NCBI GenBank assembly: GCA_000017645.1
Contig: CP000781.1
Span: 2,074,001-2,138,000, forward strand
DNA from: Xanthobacter autotrophicus Py2
Lineage (GTDB): Bacteria > Pseudomonadota > Alphaproteobacteria > Rhizobiales > Xanthobacteraceae
Direction: 5' to 3'
DNA: 64,000 nt
How positions within the stretch are numbered: position 1 is the stretch's first letter; each line of letters begins with the position of its first letter. Below, in pieces: positions 33,051 to 44,953 of this stretch. A program made the translations under genes and the position numbers. The notes under the pieces were generated by a model that was given only the letters and a program-made list of their open reading frames with translations, was not told the origin of the DNA and did not search any database.

Positions 33051-34559
33051 TTAGAAGCGCGGCAGGTCCGGGAAGGGCAGGGCGCCGCCGCTCACATGCA
33101 TGCGGCCGAATTCGGCGCAGCGGTGGAGGGTGGGGAACACCTTGCCGGGATTGAGCAGGCTCTTGTCGTCGAACGCGCATTTCATGCGCTGCTGCTGGGC
33201 GAGATCGACCTCGTTGAACATGGTGTCCATGAGGTCGCGCTTCTCCACCCCCACGCCATGCTCGCCAGTGAGCACGCCTCCCACCTCCACGCAGAGGCGC
33301 AGGATGTCGGCGCCGAAGCTCTCGGCCGCGTGCAGTTCACCGGGCGCGTTCGCGTCATAGAGGATGAGCGGGTGCAGGTTGCCGTCGCCGGCATGGAACA
33401 CGTTGGCGCAGCGCAGGCCGTATTTCGCCCCGAGCTCCCGCATGCGGGCGAGCACGAAGGGCAATTGCCGGCGCGGGATGGTGCCGTCCATGCACAGATA
33501 GTCGGGCGACAGCCGCCCCACCGCCGGGAAGGCGGCCTTGCGCCCGGCCCAGAAGCCGAGCCGTTCGGCCTCGCTGGTGGAGACCCGCAGGGTGACCGAA
33601 TTACAGGCCTGCGCGATGCGGGTCACCTCTTCCAGCAGATGGGCGCACTCCGCCTCCGGCCCGTCCAGCTCGACGATGAGCAGGGCTTCCACGTCGAGGG
33701 GATAGCCCACGTTCACGAAGGCCTCGGCGGCGGCGATGGCGTCCTTGTCCATCATCTCGATGCCGGCCGGGATGATGCCGGCCGCGATGATCCGCGCCAC
33801 GCATTCGCCGGCGTCTTCCGAGGTGGGGAAGCCCACCAGCACGGCGCGGGCGGTGTCCGGCTTCTTCAGCAGGCGCACGGTGACTTCCGTCACCACCCCC
33901 AGCAGCCCCTCCGAGCCGATGACTACGGACAAAAGGTCCAGTCCGCCGGCGTCGAGGTGCTTGCCGCCGAGGCGCACGATCTCGCCGGTGATGAGCACCA
34001 GCTCGGCGCCGAGTACATTGTTGGTGGTGAGGCCGTATTTCAGGCAGTGCACGCCGCCGGAATTCTCCGCCACATTGCCGCCGATGGTGCAGGCGATCTG
34101 GGAGGAGGGGTCGGGCGCGTAATAGAAGCCGAGATGGTCCACCGCCTTGGAGATGCCGAGATTGGTCACCCCCGGCTGCACCACGGCGCAGCGGTTGGGG
34201 GTGTCGATCTCCAGGATCTTGTTGAACTTGCCCAGGCCGAGCAGCACCGCATCTTCCAGCGGCAGCGCACCGCCGGAGAGCGAGGTGCCGGCGCCACGGG
34301 GCACCACGCGGATCTCGTTGTCGTGGCAATATTTCAGCACGGCCGCCACCTGCGCGGTGGTGGAGGGCAGCACCACCACGAGGGGCAATTGCTTGTAGGC
34401 GGTGAGGGCGTCCGATTCGTAAGGGCGCATCTCCCGTTCATGGGCGATGACGCCCTCGCCGGGGACGATGGCCTTGAGATCGGCGATGATGTCATTGCGG
34501 CGGGCGAGCACCCGCGCGTCTGCGTCCGGCATCCTGAGGCCCGGAGCTGTTCCCGTCAT
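33051..34559 (-). CDS. glcD: Glycolate oxidase, catalytic FAD subunit
   Basis: Oxidises glycolate (or D-lactate) to glyoxylate. The 502-aa protein has the FAD-binding segments VVPRGAGTSLSGGALP, DPSSQIACTIGGNVAENSGG, KYGLTTNNVLGAELVL and the C-terminal HAGDGNLHPLIL and LTGEHGVGVEKRD, typical of GlcD/FAD-oxidase C. It is the first gene of glcD-E-F and is divergent from a LysR gene with a 149-bp intergenic region. In autotrophic or photorespiring bacteria this enzyme handles phosphoglycolate-derived glycolate, which is inference. Confidence 0.95.
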   Translation of the reverse strand: MTGTAPGLRMPDADARVLARRNDIIADLKAIVPGEGVIAHEREMRPYESDALTAYKQLPLVVVLPSTTAQVAAVLKYCHDNEIRVVPRGAGTSLSGGALPLEDAVLLGLGKFNKILEIDTPNRCAVVQPGVTNLGISKAVDHLGFYYAPDPSSQIACTIGGNVAENSGGVHCLKYGLTTNNVLGAELVLITGEIVRLGGKHLDAGGLDLLSVVIGSEGLLGVVTEVTVRLLKKPDTARAVLVGFPTSEDAGECVARIIAAGIIPAGIEMMDKDAIAAAEAFVNVGYPLDVEALLIVELDGPEAECAHLLEEVTRIAQACNSVTLRVSTSEAERLGFWAGRKAAFPAVGRLSPDYLCMDGTIPRRQLPFVLARMRELGAKYGLRCANVFHAGDGNLHPLILYDANAPGELHAAESFGADILRLCVEVGGVLTGEHGVGVEKRDLMDTMFNEVDLAQQQRMKCAFDDKSLLNPGKVFPTLHRCAEFGRMHVSGGALPFPDLPRF

Positions 34560-34708
34560 GTGGCGGTCCCTCGTTGAGCCCGTTCTCTTTAGGGGAACTA
34601 TAATCGGTTCACCGGGAAAAAACGTCGCAGATTGTTTCCGTGGCGGATAAAGTCGTCCGCGCGATCCAAAACAATCGGTCCCTCAGGCGGACGGAGGCGG
34701 GCCGGCGC

Positions 34709-35641
34709 ATGATCGGCAATCTGGGTGATCTGGAAATCTTCGCGCGCATCGTGACTGCGGGCAGCCTGTCGGCGGCCGGGCGGGAGATGGGCCTGTCGCC
34801 GCCGGTGGTGTCCAAGAGGGTGCAGCGGCTGGAGGAGCGGCTCGGCGCGCGGCTGTTCCAGCGCACCACCCGCAAGGTGACCCTCACCGAGGCCGGGCAG
34901 GGTTTCTACGATCGGGTGGTGGCCATCCTCGCCTCCATCGAGGAGGCGGAGAGCCAGCTCGCCCGCAAGTCGTCGGAGGCGCGGGGGCTGTTGCGGGTCT
35001 CGGCGCCCACCTCGTTCGGGCGGCTGCATATCGCGCCCCACCTGCGCCCGCTGCTCGACGCCAATCCGGGCCTCACCATCGATCTTGAGCTGTCGGATTC
35101 CTTCGTGGACATCGTGGGCGAGGGCTTCGACGTGGCGGTGCGCATCGCCGACCTCGATGATTCGAGCCTGGTCGCCCGCCGCCTCGCCTCGGTCCACCGG
35201 GTGCTGTGCGCGACACCGGACTATCTGGCGCGGGTGGGCGAGCCCGGGCACATTTCCGACCTCTCGGGCCACGTGCTGCTGGCCACCCACGGGCAGGACC
35301 CGTGGCGGCTGGAGGGGCCGGACGGGCCGGTGACGCTGCGGGTGCATTCCCAATTGCGCACCAATTCCAACGAGGTGGTGCGCGAGGCGGTGCTGGCCTC
35401 GGTGGGCATCGCCCTGCGCTCCACCTGGGACGTGGGGCCGGAACTGCGCTCCGGCGCGCTGAAGGTGGTGCTGCCGCGCTGGCGGGCCTCCCACCGGGTG
35501 GGACTGTTCGCGGTCTATCCCTCGCGTCGCTTCCTGCCGCAGAAGGTGCGGGTGTTCATCGACCACCTCGCCGCGCTCTACGGCCAGGTGCCGCCCTGGG
35601 ACGAGGGCCTCGACCAGCTTCTGGAGCAGCAGGCGGCTTGA
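34709..35641 (+). CDS. LysR-family transcriptional regulator
   Basis: A 310-aa LysR protein. The HTH lies at about residues 4-62 (LEIFARIVTAGSLSAAGREM, then LSPPVVSKRVQRLEERLGARLF), followed by a PBP2-like effector domain with AVRIADLDDSSLVARRL, as in the CrgA/AphB-like subgroup. I chose the ATG at 34709 because LysR proteins usually start a few residues before the HTH; a GTG at 34640 would add 23 residues. The divergent position relative to glcDEF suggests it controls glycolate oxidation. Confidence 0.88.
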   Translation: MIGNLGDLEIFARIVTAGSLSAAGREMGLSPPVVSKRVQRLEERLGARLFQRTTRKVTLTEAGQGFYDRVVAILASIEEAESQLARKSSEARGLLRVSAPTSFGRLHIAPHLRPLLDANPGLTIDLELSDSFVDIVGEGFDVAVRIADLDDSSLVARRLASVHRVLCATPDYLARVGEPGHISDLSGHVLLATHGQDPWRLEGPDGPVTLRVHSQLRTNSNEVVREAVLASVGIALRSTWDVGPELRSGALKVVLPRWRASHRVGLFAVYPSRRFLPQKVRVFIDHLAALYGQVPPWDEGLDQLLEQQAA

Positions 35642-35725
35642 CGCGTCCCCTTCCGCATTCCTCCGGAATGTCGCGGAACCGGTCCCTATGGTACCCGGAT
35701 CGCTTCACGCGAGGCGGTGAAAGCC

Positions 35726-36118
35726 ATGAAAATTGCGATTCCCACCGGGGACTGGGCCTCTGTGGCCGGCCACGCCGGCAAGGCGCGGCGCTGGTTCATC
35801 TATGATCTGGACGGCGTTGTCGCCGGCGATGCCCTGCCGGCGGCGGCGCGGGTGGAGCTTGGCAAGGAGGAAATCCTCCACCATTTCACCGACGATCGCC
35901 CGCATCCCCTCGACGGGGTGGCCCTGGTGGTGGCGGGCAGCGCGGGTGACGGCTTCCTGCGTCACATGAAGAAGCGGGGCACCGATGTGCTGCTGACCGG
36001 AGAGAGCGATCCGGCCACCGCGCTGGCGAAGATCCTCGCCGGCGAGGCGCTGCCGGACCAGCGCTTCGATGTCACCACCACCCTGTGCAAGGTGCGCGAC
36101 CTGTTCTCGCGGCATTAA
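35726..36118 (+). CDS. NifX/NafY-like (dinitrogenase iron-molybdenum cofactor family) protein
   Basis: A 130-aa single-domain protein of the NifB/NifX/NafY cofactor-binding fold. It begins MKIAIPTGDWASVAGHAGKARRWFIYDL, and has LVVAGSAGDGFLRHMKKRGTDVLLTG, which matches the Nif-FeMo cofactor-binding domain. The histidine near residue 17 and others could hold an Fe-S or Fe-Mo precursor. No other nif genes are in the window, and such domains also occur in non-diazotrophs, so a nitrogen-fixation role is open. It converges with gyrB across a terminator. Confidence 0.82.
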   Translation: MKIAIPTGDWASVAGHAGKARRWFIYDLDGVVAGDALPAAARVELGKEEILHHFTDDRPHPLDGVALVVAGSAGDGFLRHMKKRGTDVLLTGESDPATALAKILAGEALPDQRFDVTTTLCKVRDLFSRH

Positions 36119-36138
36119 GGCGCCCAGCGGGGCGCCTT
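36117..36138. terminator. Hairpin terminator between convergent NifX-like gene and gyrB
   Basis: AAGGCGCCC-AGCG-GGGCGCCTT, a perfect 9-bp stem whose 5' arm overlaps the stop codon of the NifX-like gene. Only a short T pair follows, so it may be shared by both strands as a weak intrinsic terminator. Confidence 0.65.
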
Positions 36139-36145
36139 ACCCGGA

Positions 36146-38623
<2,478 letters not shown>

Positions 38624-38640
38624 CTAGCGCAAAGTGGCGG

Positions 38641-39390
38641 TTATTTGGTGGCGGCCGCGCGTCTTTCCACGCCTTGGCCGGCGCGGTAGCGTGCAAAGCC
38701 ATCCGCGCGCAACTTGCAGGCGGGGCATTCACCGCAGCCGTAGCCCCAGGCATGGCGCTTGCCACGCTCGCCCAGGTAGCAGGTGTGGGCGTCCTCCACG
38801 ATCAGGTCCACGAGGGCGGTGCCCCCGAGCCGTTCCGCGAGGCCCCAGGTCTCGGCCTTGTCGATCCACATGAGCGGGGTGTGGAGGACGAAGCGCTTCT
38901 CCATGCCGAGGTTCAGCGCCACCTGCATGGCCTTGACGGTGTCGTCCCGGCAGTCGGGATAGCCGGAAAAATCGGTCTCGCACATGCCGCCGATGATGTG
39001 CCGCAGGCCCCGCCGGTAGGCCAGCGCCGCCGCGAAGGTGAGGAACACCAGGTTGCGGCCGGGCACGAAGGTGTTGGGCAGGCCGCCTTCCGCCATTTCC
39101 ACTGCCACGTCGCGGGTGAGGGCGGTCTCGGAGATCTGGCCCAGGACCGGCATGTCCAGCATGTGGTCGGCACCGAGCCGTGAGGCCCACGCGGGCTTCA
39201 GGGTGGCGAAGGCATCGCGCAGCACCGGGCGGCGCTCCAGCTCCACCGCGTGGCGCTGGCCGTAATGGAAGCCGAGGGTCTCCACCCGCCCGAAGCGCTC
39301 CAGCGCATAGGCAAGGCAGGTGGCCGAATCCTGCCCGCCGGAGAAGAGCACCAGCGCGCCCTCCTCCGCATGGGCCTGTGCCTCAGTCAT
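38641..39390 (-). CDS. queC: 7-cyano-7-deazaguanine (preQ0) synthase
   Basis: Converts 7-carboxy-7-deazaguanine to preQ0 with ATP and ammonia for queuosine synthesis. The 249-aa protein has the PP-loop [47 protein letters not shown] and a zinc site [10 protein letters not shown] after an upstream cysteine (HTCYLG). preQ0 can also feed DNA-modification pathways, but no tgtA5/dpd genes are in the window. It lies between bolA and gyrB on the same strand. Confidence 0.95.
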   Translation of the reverse strand: MTEAQAHAEEGALVLFSGGQDSATCLAYALERFGRVETLGFHYGQRHAVELERRPVLRDAFATLKPAWASRLGADHMLDMPVLGQISETALTRDVAVEMAEGGLPNTFVPGRNLVFLTFAAALAYRRGLRHIIGGMCETDFSGYPDCRDDTVKAMQVALNLGMEKRFVLHTPLMWIDKAETWGLAERLGGTALVDLIVEDAHTCYLGERGKRHAWGYGCGECPACKLRADGFARYRAGQGVERRAAATK

Positions 39391-39434
39391 TCAGGAAGGG
39401 TCCCCGATGCTGCGCCCGCACGCATTCGCCTGGC

Positions 39435-39737
39435 TCATTCACCCGGGGCCTTGGCCTCGATGGCGATGGCGTGCAGGCCCTTGGCGATCTCGCCCTGGAG
39501 CAAGCCGTTGACGATGCGGTGGCGCTCGATGCGGCTCTTGCCGGTGAAGTCGGTGGCGACGACCCGCACGCGCAGGTGCGTCACTCCGCCATCCTCGCGG
39601 TGCTCGGCGCCCTTGAGCTGGTGGCTCACGCCGGCATGGCCGGCATGCTTGTGGCTCTCGTCCTCGAGCTCGAGAAACACAGGCGTCAGGCCCTGTTCGA
39701 GGGTCTGGCGGATGGCGGAAAGGGAGGTCTGCGACAT
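39435..39737 (-). CDS. bolA: BolA family protein
   Basis: A 100-aa protein with the BolA fold: LTPVFLELEDESHKHAGHAG, FTGKSRIERHRIVNGLLQGE and GLHAIAIEAKAPGE. The conserved RhR-hR segment and the histidines used for sharing a [2Fe-2S] cluster with monothiol glutaredoxins are visible. The ATG at 39737 gives the usual short N-terminus; an upstream frame extension to 39809 lacks homology. It lies 44 bp before queC and is divergent from the J-domain gene. Confidence 0.9.
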   Translation of the reverse strand: MSQTSLSAIRQTLEQGLTPVFLELEDESHKHAGHAGVSHQLKGAEHREDGGVTHLRVRVVATDFTGKSRIERHRIVNGLLQGEIAKGLHAIAIEAKAPGE

Positions 39738-39966
39738 GGAAAATCCAATGGCTGAAATGGAACCGGTGAAAGGCGGGGCGCCCAAGTGGCGCTTCGCCGG
39801 AGCGCGCATTATATGGGGATTGTCGCGGCCCGCCTAATCCACGCGCGGGCAGGGGGTCAAGGCTCAGCCGATGCCCGCGACGATGCACCTGTTACCACCC
39901 CTTCCCTGGGTCATCTCCACCACGTTTCTTGCCGCGCCGCGGGACGGCGCTCATAATCGCTGCGCC

Positions 39967-40584
39967 ATGAAATTGAATTCCCCCCTCTTCGACCGAATCC
40001 GGGTGAAGCCCGCGGAGGACCGGCGTACCCGCCGGTTCCTCCAGGGCTGCCAATGGCCCGGCTGTACGGCGGAGGGGACCCACAAGGCGCCCAAGGGTCG
40101 GCACCAGGAAGGTCAGTACTGGCACTACTGCATCGACCACGTGAAGGCCTACAACCAGTCGTACAATTATTTCGCCGGCATGTCCGACGACGCCGTCTAC
40201 GCCTACCAGAAGGACGCGCTGACCGGCCATCGCCCCACCTGGAAGATGGGTGCGAAGGGCGACGGCCAGCCCGGCGCCTCCGCCCATGGCGCCCCCGATC
40301 CGGACGGCATGCGCGACCCCTTCGGCTTCACCGCCGAAATGGGCGGCGCCTTCCGCGCCGACCGGCCGGAGCCCGACGGGCGCATCGTGCGCACCACCGA
40401 GCGCCGGGCGCTGGAGCTGATGGGGCTGGAGATGTCCGCCGAGCCGGCGGAGATCAAGGCCCGCTACAAGGCGCTGGTGAAGCTGCACCACCCGGACGCC
40501 AACGGCGGCGACCGCTCGTCCGAGGACCGGCTGCGCAGCGTCATTCAGGCTTATAACAGCCTCAAGCAGGCAGGTTTCTGCTGA
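39967..40584 (+). CDS. J-domain (DnaJ-like) protein with N-terminal Cys-rich segment
   Basis: A 205-aa protein. The C-terminal 60 residues form a J domain ([20 protein letters not shown], with the HPD triad in [11 protein letters not shown]). The N-terminal half contains CQWPGC and [19 protein letters not shown], suggesting a small metal-binding module. This architecture is common in alphaproteobacteria next to cobS, as here (103 bp upstream of cobS). It presumably works with DnaK; a role in cobaltochelatase assembly is only inferred from position. Confidence 0.86.
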   Translation: MKLNSPLFDRIRVKPAEDRRTRRFLQGCQWPGCTAEGTHKAPKGRHQEGQYWHYCIDHVKAYNQSYNYFAGMSDDAVYAYQKDALTGHRPTWKMGAKGDGQPGASAHGAPDPDGMRDPFGFTAEMGGAFRADRPEPDGRIVRTTERRALELMGLEMSAEPAEIKARYKALVKLHHPDANGGDRSSEDRLRSVIQAYNSLKQAGFC

Positions 40585-40687
40585 CCGATCCGAAGGATGG
40601 CCGGCTTCACGCGGCTGCGGACCGAAACGGCCCCGCACCGGAACGAACACAGGGAAGAGACGCGCCCGGCGCGTCGACGGAGGAGTT

Positions 40688-41671
40688 ATGAGCGTCACGG
40701 AGACCATTGCCCCGACCCCGGACATGAAGGTGTCGGTTCGCCAGACGTTCGGCATCGACATCGACATGGAAGTTCCGGCCTTCTCCGAGGCGGACCCCCA
40801 CGTGCCGGAGCTCGACCCCGACTATCTGTTCGATCGGCCCACCACCCTTGCCATCCTTGCCGGTTTTGCCCGCAACCGTCGTGTGATGGTGACTGGATAC
40901 CACGGCACCGGCAAATCCACCCATATCGAGCAGGTGGCGGCGCGGCTGAACTGGCCGTGCGTGCGCATCAACCTCGACAGCCACATCTCGCGCATCGACC
41001 TCATCGGCAAGGATGCGATCGTGGTGAAGGACGGCCTGCAGGTCACTGAATTCCGCGACGGCATCCTGCCCTGGGCCTACCAGAACAATGTCGCCCTGGT
41101 GTTCGACGAATATGACGCCGGCCGCCCGGACGTGATGTTCGTGATCCAGCGCGTGCTGGAGAGCTCCGGCCGCCTGACCCTGCTCGACCAGAGCCGGGTG
41201 ATCCGCCCCCACCCCGCGTTCCGGCTGTTCGCCACCGCCAACACCATCGGCCTCGGCGACACCACCGGCCTTTATCACGGCACCCAGCAGATCAACCAGG
41301 CGCAGATGGACCGCTGGTCCATCGTCACCTCGCTGAACTATCTGGCCCACGACAAGGAAGTGGACATCGTGCTCGCCAAGGCGAAGCACTTCCAGAACGC
41401 CGAGGGGCGCGACACGGTGAACCGCATGGTGCGCCTCGCCGACCTCACCCGGCAGGCCTTCATGAACGGCGATCTCTCCACCGTCATGAGCCCGCGCACG
41501 GTGATCACCTGGGCGGAGAATGCGGACATCTTCCGCGATATCGCGTTCGCGCTCCGGGTCACCTTCCTCAACAAGTGCGACGAGCTGGAGCGGCCGCTGG
41601 TGGCCGAGTTCTTCCAGCGCTGCTTCGGCCAGGAGCTGACCGAGAGCACCGTGAACGTCGCCTTGTCCTGA
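40688..41671 (+). CDS. cobS: Cobaltochelatase AAA+ subunit CobS
   Basis: ATPase subunit of the aerobic cobaltochelatase CobNST, which inserts cobalt into hydrogenobyrinate diamide. The 327-aa protein has a Walker [35 protein letters not shown], Walker B-like [13 protein letters not shown] and sensor segments ([19 protein letters not shown]). GGAGGAGTT precedes the ATG. It is followed after 45 bp by cobT. Confidence 0.97.
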   Translation: MSVTETIAPTPDMKVSVRQTFGIDIDMEVPAFSEADPHVPELDPDYLFDRPTTLAILAGFARNRRVMVTGYHGTGKSTHIEQVAARLNWPCVRINLDSHISRIDLIGKDAIVVKDGLQVTEFRDGILPWAYQNNVALVFDEYDAGRPDVMFVIQRVLESSGRLTLLDQSRVIRPHPAFRLFATANTIGLGDTTGLYHGTQQINQAQMDRWSIVTSLNYLAHDKEVDIVLAKAKHFQNAEGRDTVNRMVRLADLTRQAFMNGDLSTVMSPRTVITWAENADIFRDIAFALRVTFLNKCDELERPLVAEFFQRCFGQELTESTVNVALS

Positions 41672-41716
41672 GCCGGGATCTCCCGGCTCCCTTCTCCTGA
41701 CTTGCGAGACGCCGCC

Positions 41717-43615
41717 ATGGCCCCGACCAACCGCACTCCCGGAAAGGCGCCGAAGGAAGCCCCCGCCGAGCCCTTCAAGCGGGCGGTGGCGGGCTGCTTC
41801 AAGGCCATCGCCGGCGTCTCCGAGTTCGAGGTGACCTTCGCCTCGGAGCGGCCGGCGCTGGCGCCTGACCGGGTCCGCCTGCCCGAGCCGCCCCGCCGCT
41901 TCACCCTGCAGGATGCGGCCATCGTGCGCGGCCATGCGGACAGCCTCGCCCTGCGCCGGGCGTGCCACGACCCCAAGGTCCATCGCAAGATGCTGCCCCA
42001 GGGCGAGGTCGCACGCGCCGTGTTCGAGGCGGTGGAGCAGGCCCGGGTGGAGGCCATCGGCGGCATCCGCATGCCGGGGGTGAAGCGCAACCTCGCGGCC
42101 ATGCTGCAGGACCGCTACCACCGCGGCAGCTTCGCCGACATCACCGAGCGCTCGGAAGCGCCCATCGAGGACGCCATCGCCCTCCTGGTGCGCGAGCGCC
42201 TCACCGGCGAGCCGCCGCCGCCGGACGCGCGCAAGATCGTGGAGCTGTGGCGCTCCTATATCGAGGACCGCGGCTCCGCCGACCTCGCCCGCCTGTCCGA
42301 CAGCATCGAGAACCAGAAGCGCTTCGGCGAGATCGCCCGCGACCTGCTCGCCTCCCTGGACATGGGCGAGGAGAGCGGCCTCGACACCGAGCAGGAGCCC
42401 GACGATTCCGACGCCGAGGGCGGCTCGCAGGAGGAGGGTGGCGAGAGCGGCGACGCCAAGGAGGACGAGAGCCAGCAGGGCGCTACCGAAGTCGAGGCCG
42501 AACTGTCCGAGGAGGACATGCCCGACAGCGCCGCCGAAAGCGATGCCGCCCCGCCCGCCGAGGCGCCGGACGGCACCGAATTGGGCGACAGCGAGGAGCC
42601 GGCCGAGCCCTGGCAGCCGCGCCCGCCCGTCACCCACGACAATCGCGGGCCGGAATACCACGCCTTCACCACCAAGTTCGATGAGGAGACCACGGCGGAG
42701 GACCTGTGCGACCCCGAGGAGCTGACGCGGCTGCGGTCCTATCTGGACAAGCAGCTCGCCCATCTCCAGGGCGTGGTGGCGCGCCTCGCCAACCGCTTGC
42801 AGCGGCGCCTGATGGCCCAGCAGAACCGGGCCTGGGAGTTCGACCTGGAAGAGGGCGTGCTCGATCCGGCGCGGCTTGCCCGCGTCATCATGGATCCCAC
42901 CGCCGCCCTGTCCTTCAAGCGCGAGCGCGACACCGACTTCCGCGACACGGTGGTGACGCTGCTCATCGACAATTCCGGCTCCATGCGCGGCCGGCCCATC
43001 ACGGTGGCCGCCACCTGCGCCGACATCCTCGCCCGCACGCTGGAGCGCTGTGGGGTGAAGGTGGAGGTGCTGGGCTTCACCACCAAGGCGTGGAAGGGCG
43101 GCCAATCCCGCGAGGGGTGGCTTGCCGCCGGCAAGCCGGTGGGTCCCGGCCGGCTGAACGACCTGCGCCATATCATCTACAAGGCGGCCGACGCCCCATG
43201 GCGGCGGGCCCGGCGCAACCTCGGCCTGATGATGCGCGAGGGCCTGCTGAAGGAGAATATCGACGGCGAGGCGCTGGACTGGGCGCACAAGCGCCTGCTG
43301 GCCCGCACCGAATCCCGCCGCATCCTGATGATGATCTCCGACGGCGCGCCGGTGGACGACAGCACCCTCTCCGTGAATGCCGGCAACTATCTGGAGCGCC
43401 ACCTGCGGCACATCATCTCCGAGATCGAGACCCGCTCGCCGGTGGAGCTGATCGCCATCGGCATCGGCCATGACGTGACGCGCTATTATCGCCGCGCCGT
43501 CACCATCGTGGATGCCGAGGAACTGGGCGGGGTGATGACCGAGAAGCTGGCCGAGCTGTTCGAGGACGAACCGAGGGCCGCCCCCAAGGCCGCGGCGCGC
43601 GGTCGGCTTCATTGA
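41717..43615 (+). CDS. cobT: Cobaltochelatase subunit CobT
   Basis: A 632-aa partner of CobS. The N-terminal region binds CobS, a highly acidic Glu/Asp/Ser linker (about residues 220-310) follows, and the C-terminal von Willebrand A domain has a MIDAS motif in [14 protein letters not shown], with [17 protein letters not shown] and [15 protein letters not shown]. This is the usual CobT architecture. The ATG at 41717 is preceded by GAG-type spacing; an in-frame TTG at 41702 is less likely. The last codons overlap the next gene. Confidence 0.96.
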   Translation: MAPTNRTPGKAPKEAPAEPFKRAVAGCFKAIAGVSEFEVTFASERPALAPDRVRLPEPPRRFTLQDAAIVRGHADSLALRRACHDPKVHRKMLPQGEVARAVFEAVEQARVEAIGGIRMPGVKRNLAAMLQDRYHRGSFADITERSEAPIEDAIALLVRERLTGEPPPPDARKIVELWRSYIEDRGSADLARLSDSIENQKRFGEIARDLLASLDMGEESGLDTEQEPDDSDAEGGSQEEGGESGDAKEDESQQGATEVEAELSEEDMPDSAAESDAAPPAEAPDGTELGDSEEPAEPWQPRPPVTHDNRGPEYHAFTTKFDEETTAEDLCDPEELTRLRSYLDKQLAHLQGVVARLANRLQRRLMAQQNRAWEFDLEEGVLDPARLARVIMDPTAALSFKRERDTDFRDTVVTLLIDNSGSMRGRPITVAATCADILARTLERCGVKVEVLGFTTKAWKGGQSREGWLAAGKPVGPGRLNDLRHIIYKAADAPWRRARRNLGLMMREGLLKENIDGEALDWAHKRLLARTESRRILMMISDGAPVDDSTLSVNAGNYLERHLRHIISEIETRSPVELIAIGIGHDVTRYYRRAVTIVDAEELGGVMTEKLAELFEDEPRAAPKAAARGRLH

Positions 43616-44637
43616 GGCGGCGCACCCGCTTCGCTTTCGGTTTCGCGGCGGCGGGGCTGGGCCTCGCCGCCGTGATCGCGGTGGCTACGTCCGCGCTCCT
43701 GGCCAAGCCGCTGGCGCTGCCGGTGACGCCGGAGGCGATCACGGTCGCCGCCCGGCCCATCGCCAGCTTCCGCTCGGGCGAGGACAAGAGTCGGTTCGGC
43801 GCCCTCGATTTCCGCGGCGGGCTGGTGCTGTCGTCCGATTTTGCCGGGTTTGGCGGCATTTCCGGCTTTTCGCTGGGGCCCGACGATCGCTTCATCGCCG
43901 TCACCGACGCCGGCCTGTTCCTCTCCGGCCGGCTCGACACCGACGGTGACCGCCCCACCGGCCTGTCCGACGTTCAGGCCGCCGCGCTGCTGGACGGGCA
44001 GGGCCGGGTGCAGGCCAGCCGTGGACGCGGCGACGTGGAGGCGGTGACGGTGGCGCCCGACGCCGTCTATGTGGCCATGGAGACCATCAACGAGATCTGG
44101 CGCTATCCGCGCGATCCCCTGGGCCAGAAGGGCACGCAGGTGCCGGCTCCCGCCATTCGCGGCCTGCGCATGAATCTCGGCGTGGAAAGCCTCGCCTATG
44201 TTCCGACCGGGGCGCTGAAGGGCACGCTGATCGCCATCGGCGAGCAGGGCGCCGACAAGGCCGCGGACCTTCCCGGCTTCCTCATCGGCGGACCGAAGCC
44301 CGGCACCTTCATCGTGGCGAAGAGTGGTCCGTTCAGCGCCACCGATCTCGCGCTCGGCTCCGAGGGCGAGATGTATCTGCTGGAGCGCCATTTCTCGCCC
44401 CTCACGGGCGTGAAGATGCAGATCCGCCGCTTTGCCCTCGCCGACGTGCAGCCGGGCGCGCGGCTGGAAGGCGAGGTGCTGGGCACCTTCGACATGAGCT
44501 TCGATATCGACAACATGGAAGGCCTCGCGGTGACCCGCAACGCCGCCGGCGAGACCCTGCTGACCCTGGTGTCCGACGACAATTTCAGCATGCTCCAGCG
44601 CACCATCCTGCTGCGTTTCGCCGTGGTCCGGGACTAA
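43612..44637 (+). CDS. Esterase-like-activity-of-phytase family protein, membrane-anchored or secreted
   Basis: A 341-aa protein with an N-terminal hydrophobic segment ([20 protein letters not shown] onwards) that could be a signal anchor, then a beta-propeller-like domain with [47 protein letters not shown] and [14 protein letters not shown], matching the phytase-like domain common in Rhizobiales. No ATG precedes the signal; the only start is a TTG at 43612 overlapping the cobT stop (TTGA), implying translational coupling to cobT. The activity is not established. No link to cobalamin is known. Confidence 0.75.
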   Translation: MRRRTRFAFGFAAAGLGLAAVIAVATSALLAKPLALPVTPEAITVAARPIASFRSGEDKSRFGALDFRGGLVLSSDFAGFGGISGFSLGPDDRFIAVTDAGLFLSGRLDTDGDRPTGLSDVQAAALLDGQGRVQASRGRGDVEAVTVAPDAVYVAMETINEIWRYPRDPLGQKGTQVPAPAIRGLRMNLGVESLAYVPTGALKGTLIAIGEQGADKAADLPGFLIGGPKPGTFIVAKSGPFSATDLALGSEGEMYLLERHFSPLTGVKMQIRRFALADVQPGARLEGEVLGTFDMSFDIDNMEGLAVTRNAAGETLLTLVSDDNFSMLQRTILLRFAVVRD

Positions 44638-44953
44638 GGCGGCCCGGTCCCGAAACGGGACGGTGGAGCTGCGTCCGGGGAACCAGCCGGGAACGAAAGG
44701 CGCGCGAATCGCGGCGCGGTGCGCAAACCGCCTTTGTTCCTTCTGTCCCGTTCCGGCACGGCTTTCGCCACCTTGCCGTCCAACGGCGGAACACATGAGG
44801 AACGGAGCCGGACCGAATCGGCTGCGGCCAGCAGATCTCGTTCGGTTCCGTGGCGGCCCGTCTGTTCCCGCCTGCGGTCCCGGCTCCCTTGCCGGGCCGG
44901 GCGCCCCATGCCCATATGCGCCCGGCCCCAAGGGCCAAGCGAAAGGGCGTACC
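44638..44953. other. 316-bp noncoding gap before the SPFH gene
   Basis: No convincing gene. It contains CGGTCCCGAAACGGGAC (short palindrome near 44645) and GACCGAATCGGCTGCGGCCA at 44811-44830, nearly identical to a stretch at 62794. A promoter for the SPFH/nfeD pair is expected here but I could not define one. Confidence 0.5.

Noticed and set aside
35726..36118. Evidence for a nitrogen-fixation island
   Set aside because: Only one NifX-like domain is present and no other nif gene occurs in the window.
40607..43612. A 1001-codon minus-strand open frame opposite cobS and cobT
   Set aside because: No recognisable domain and antisense to two clear genes; typical GC-rich shadow frame.
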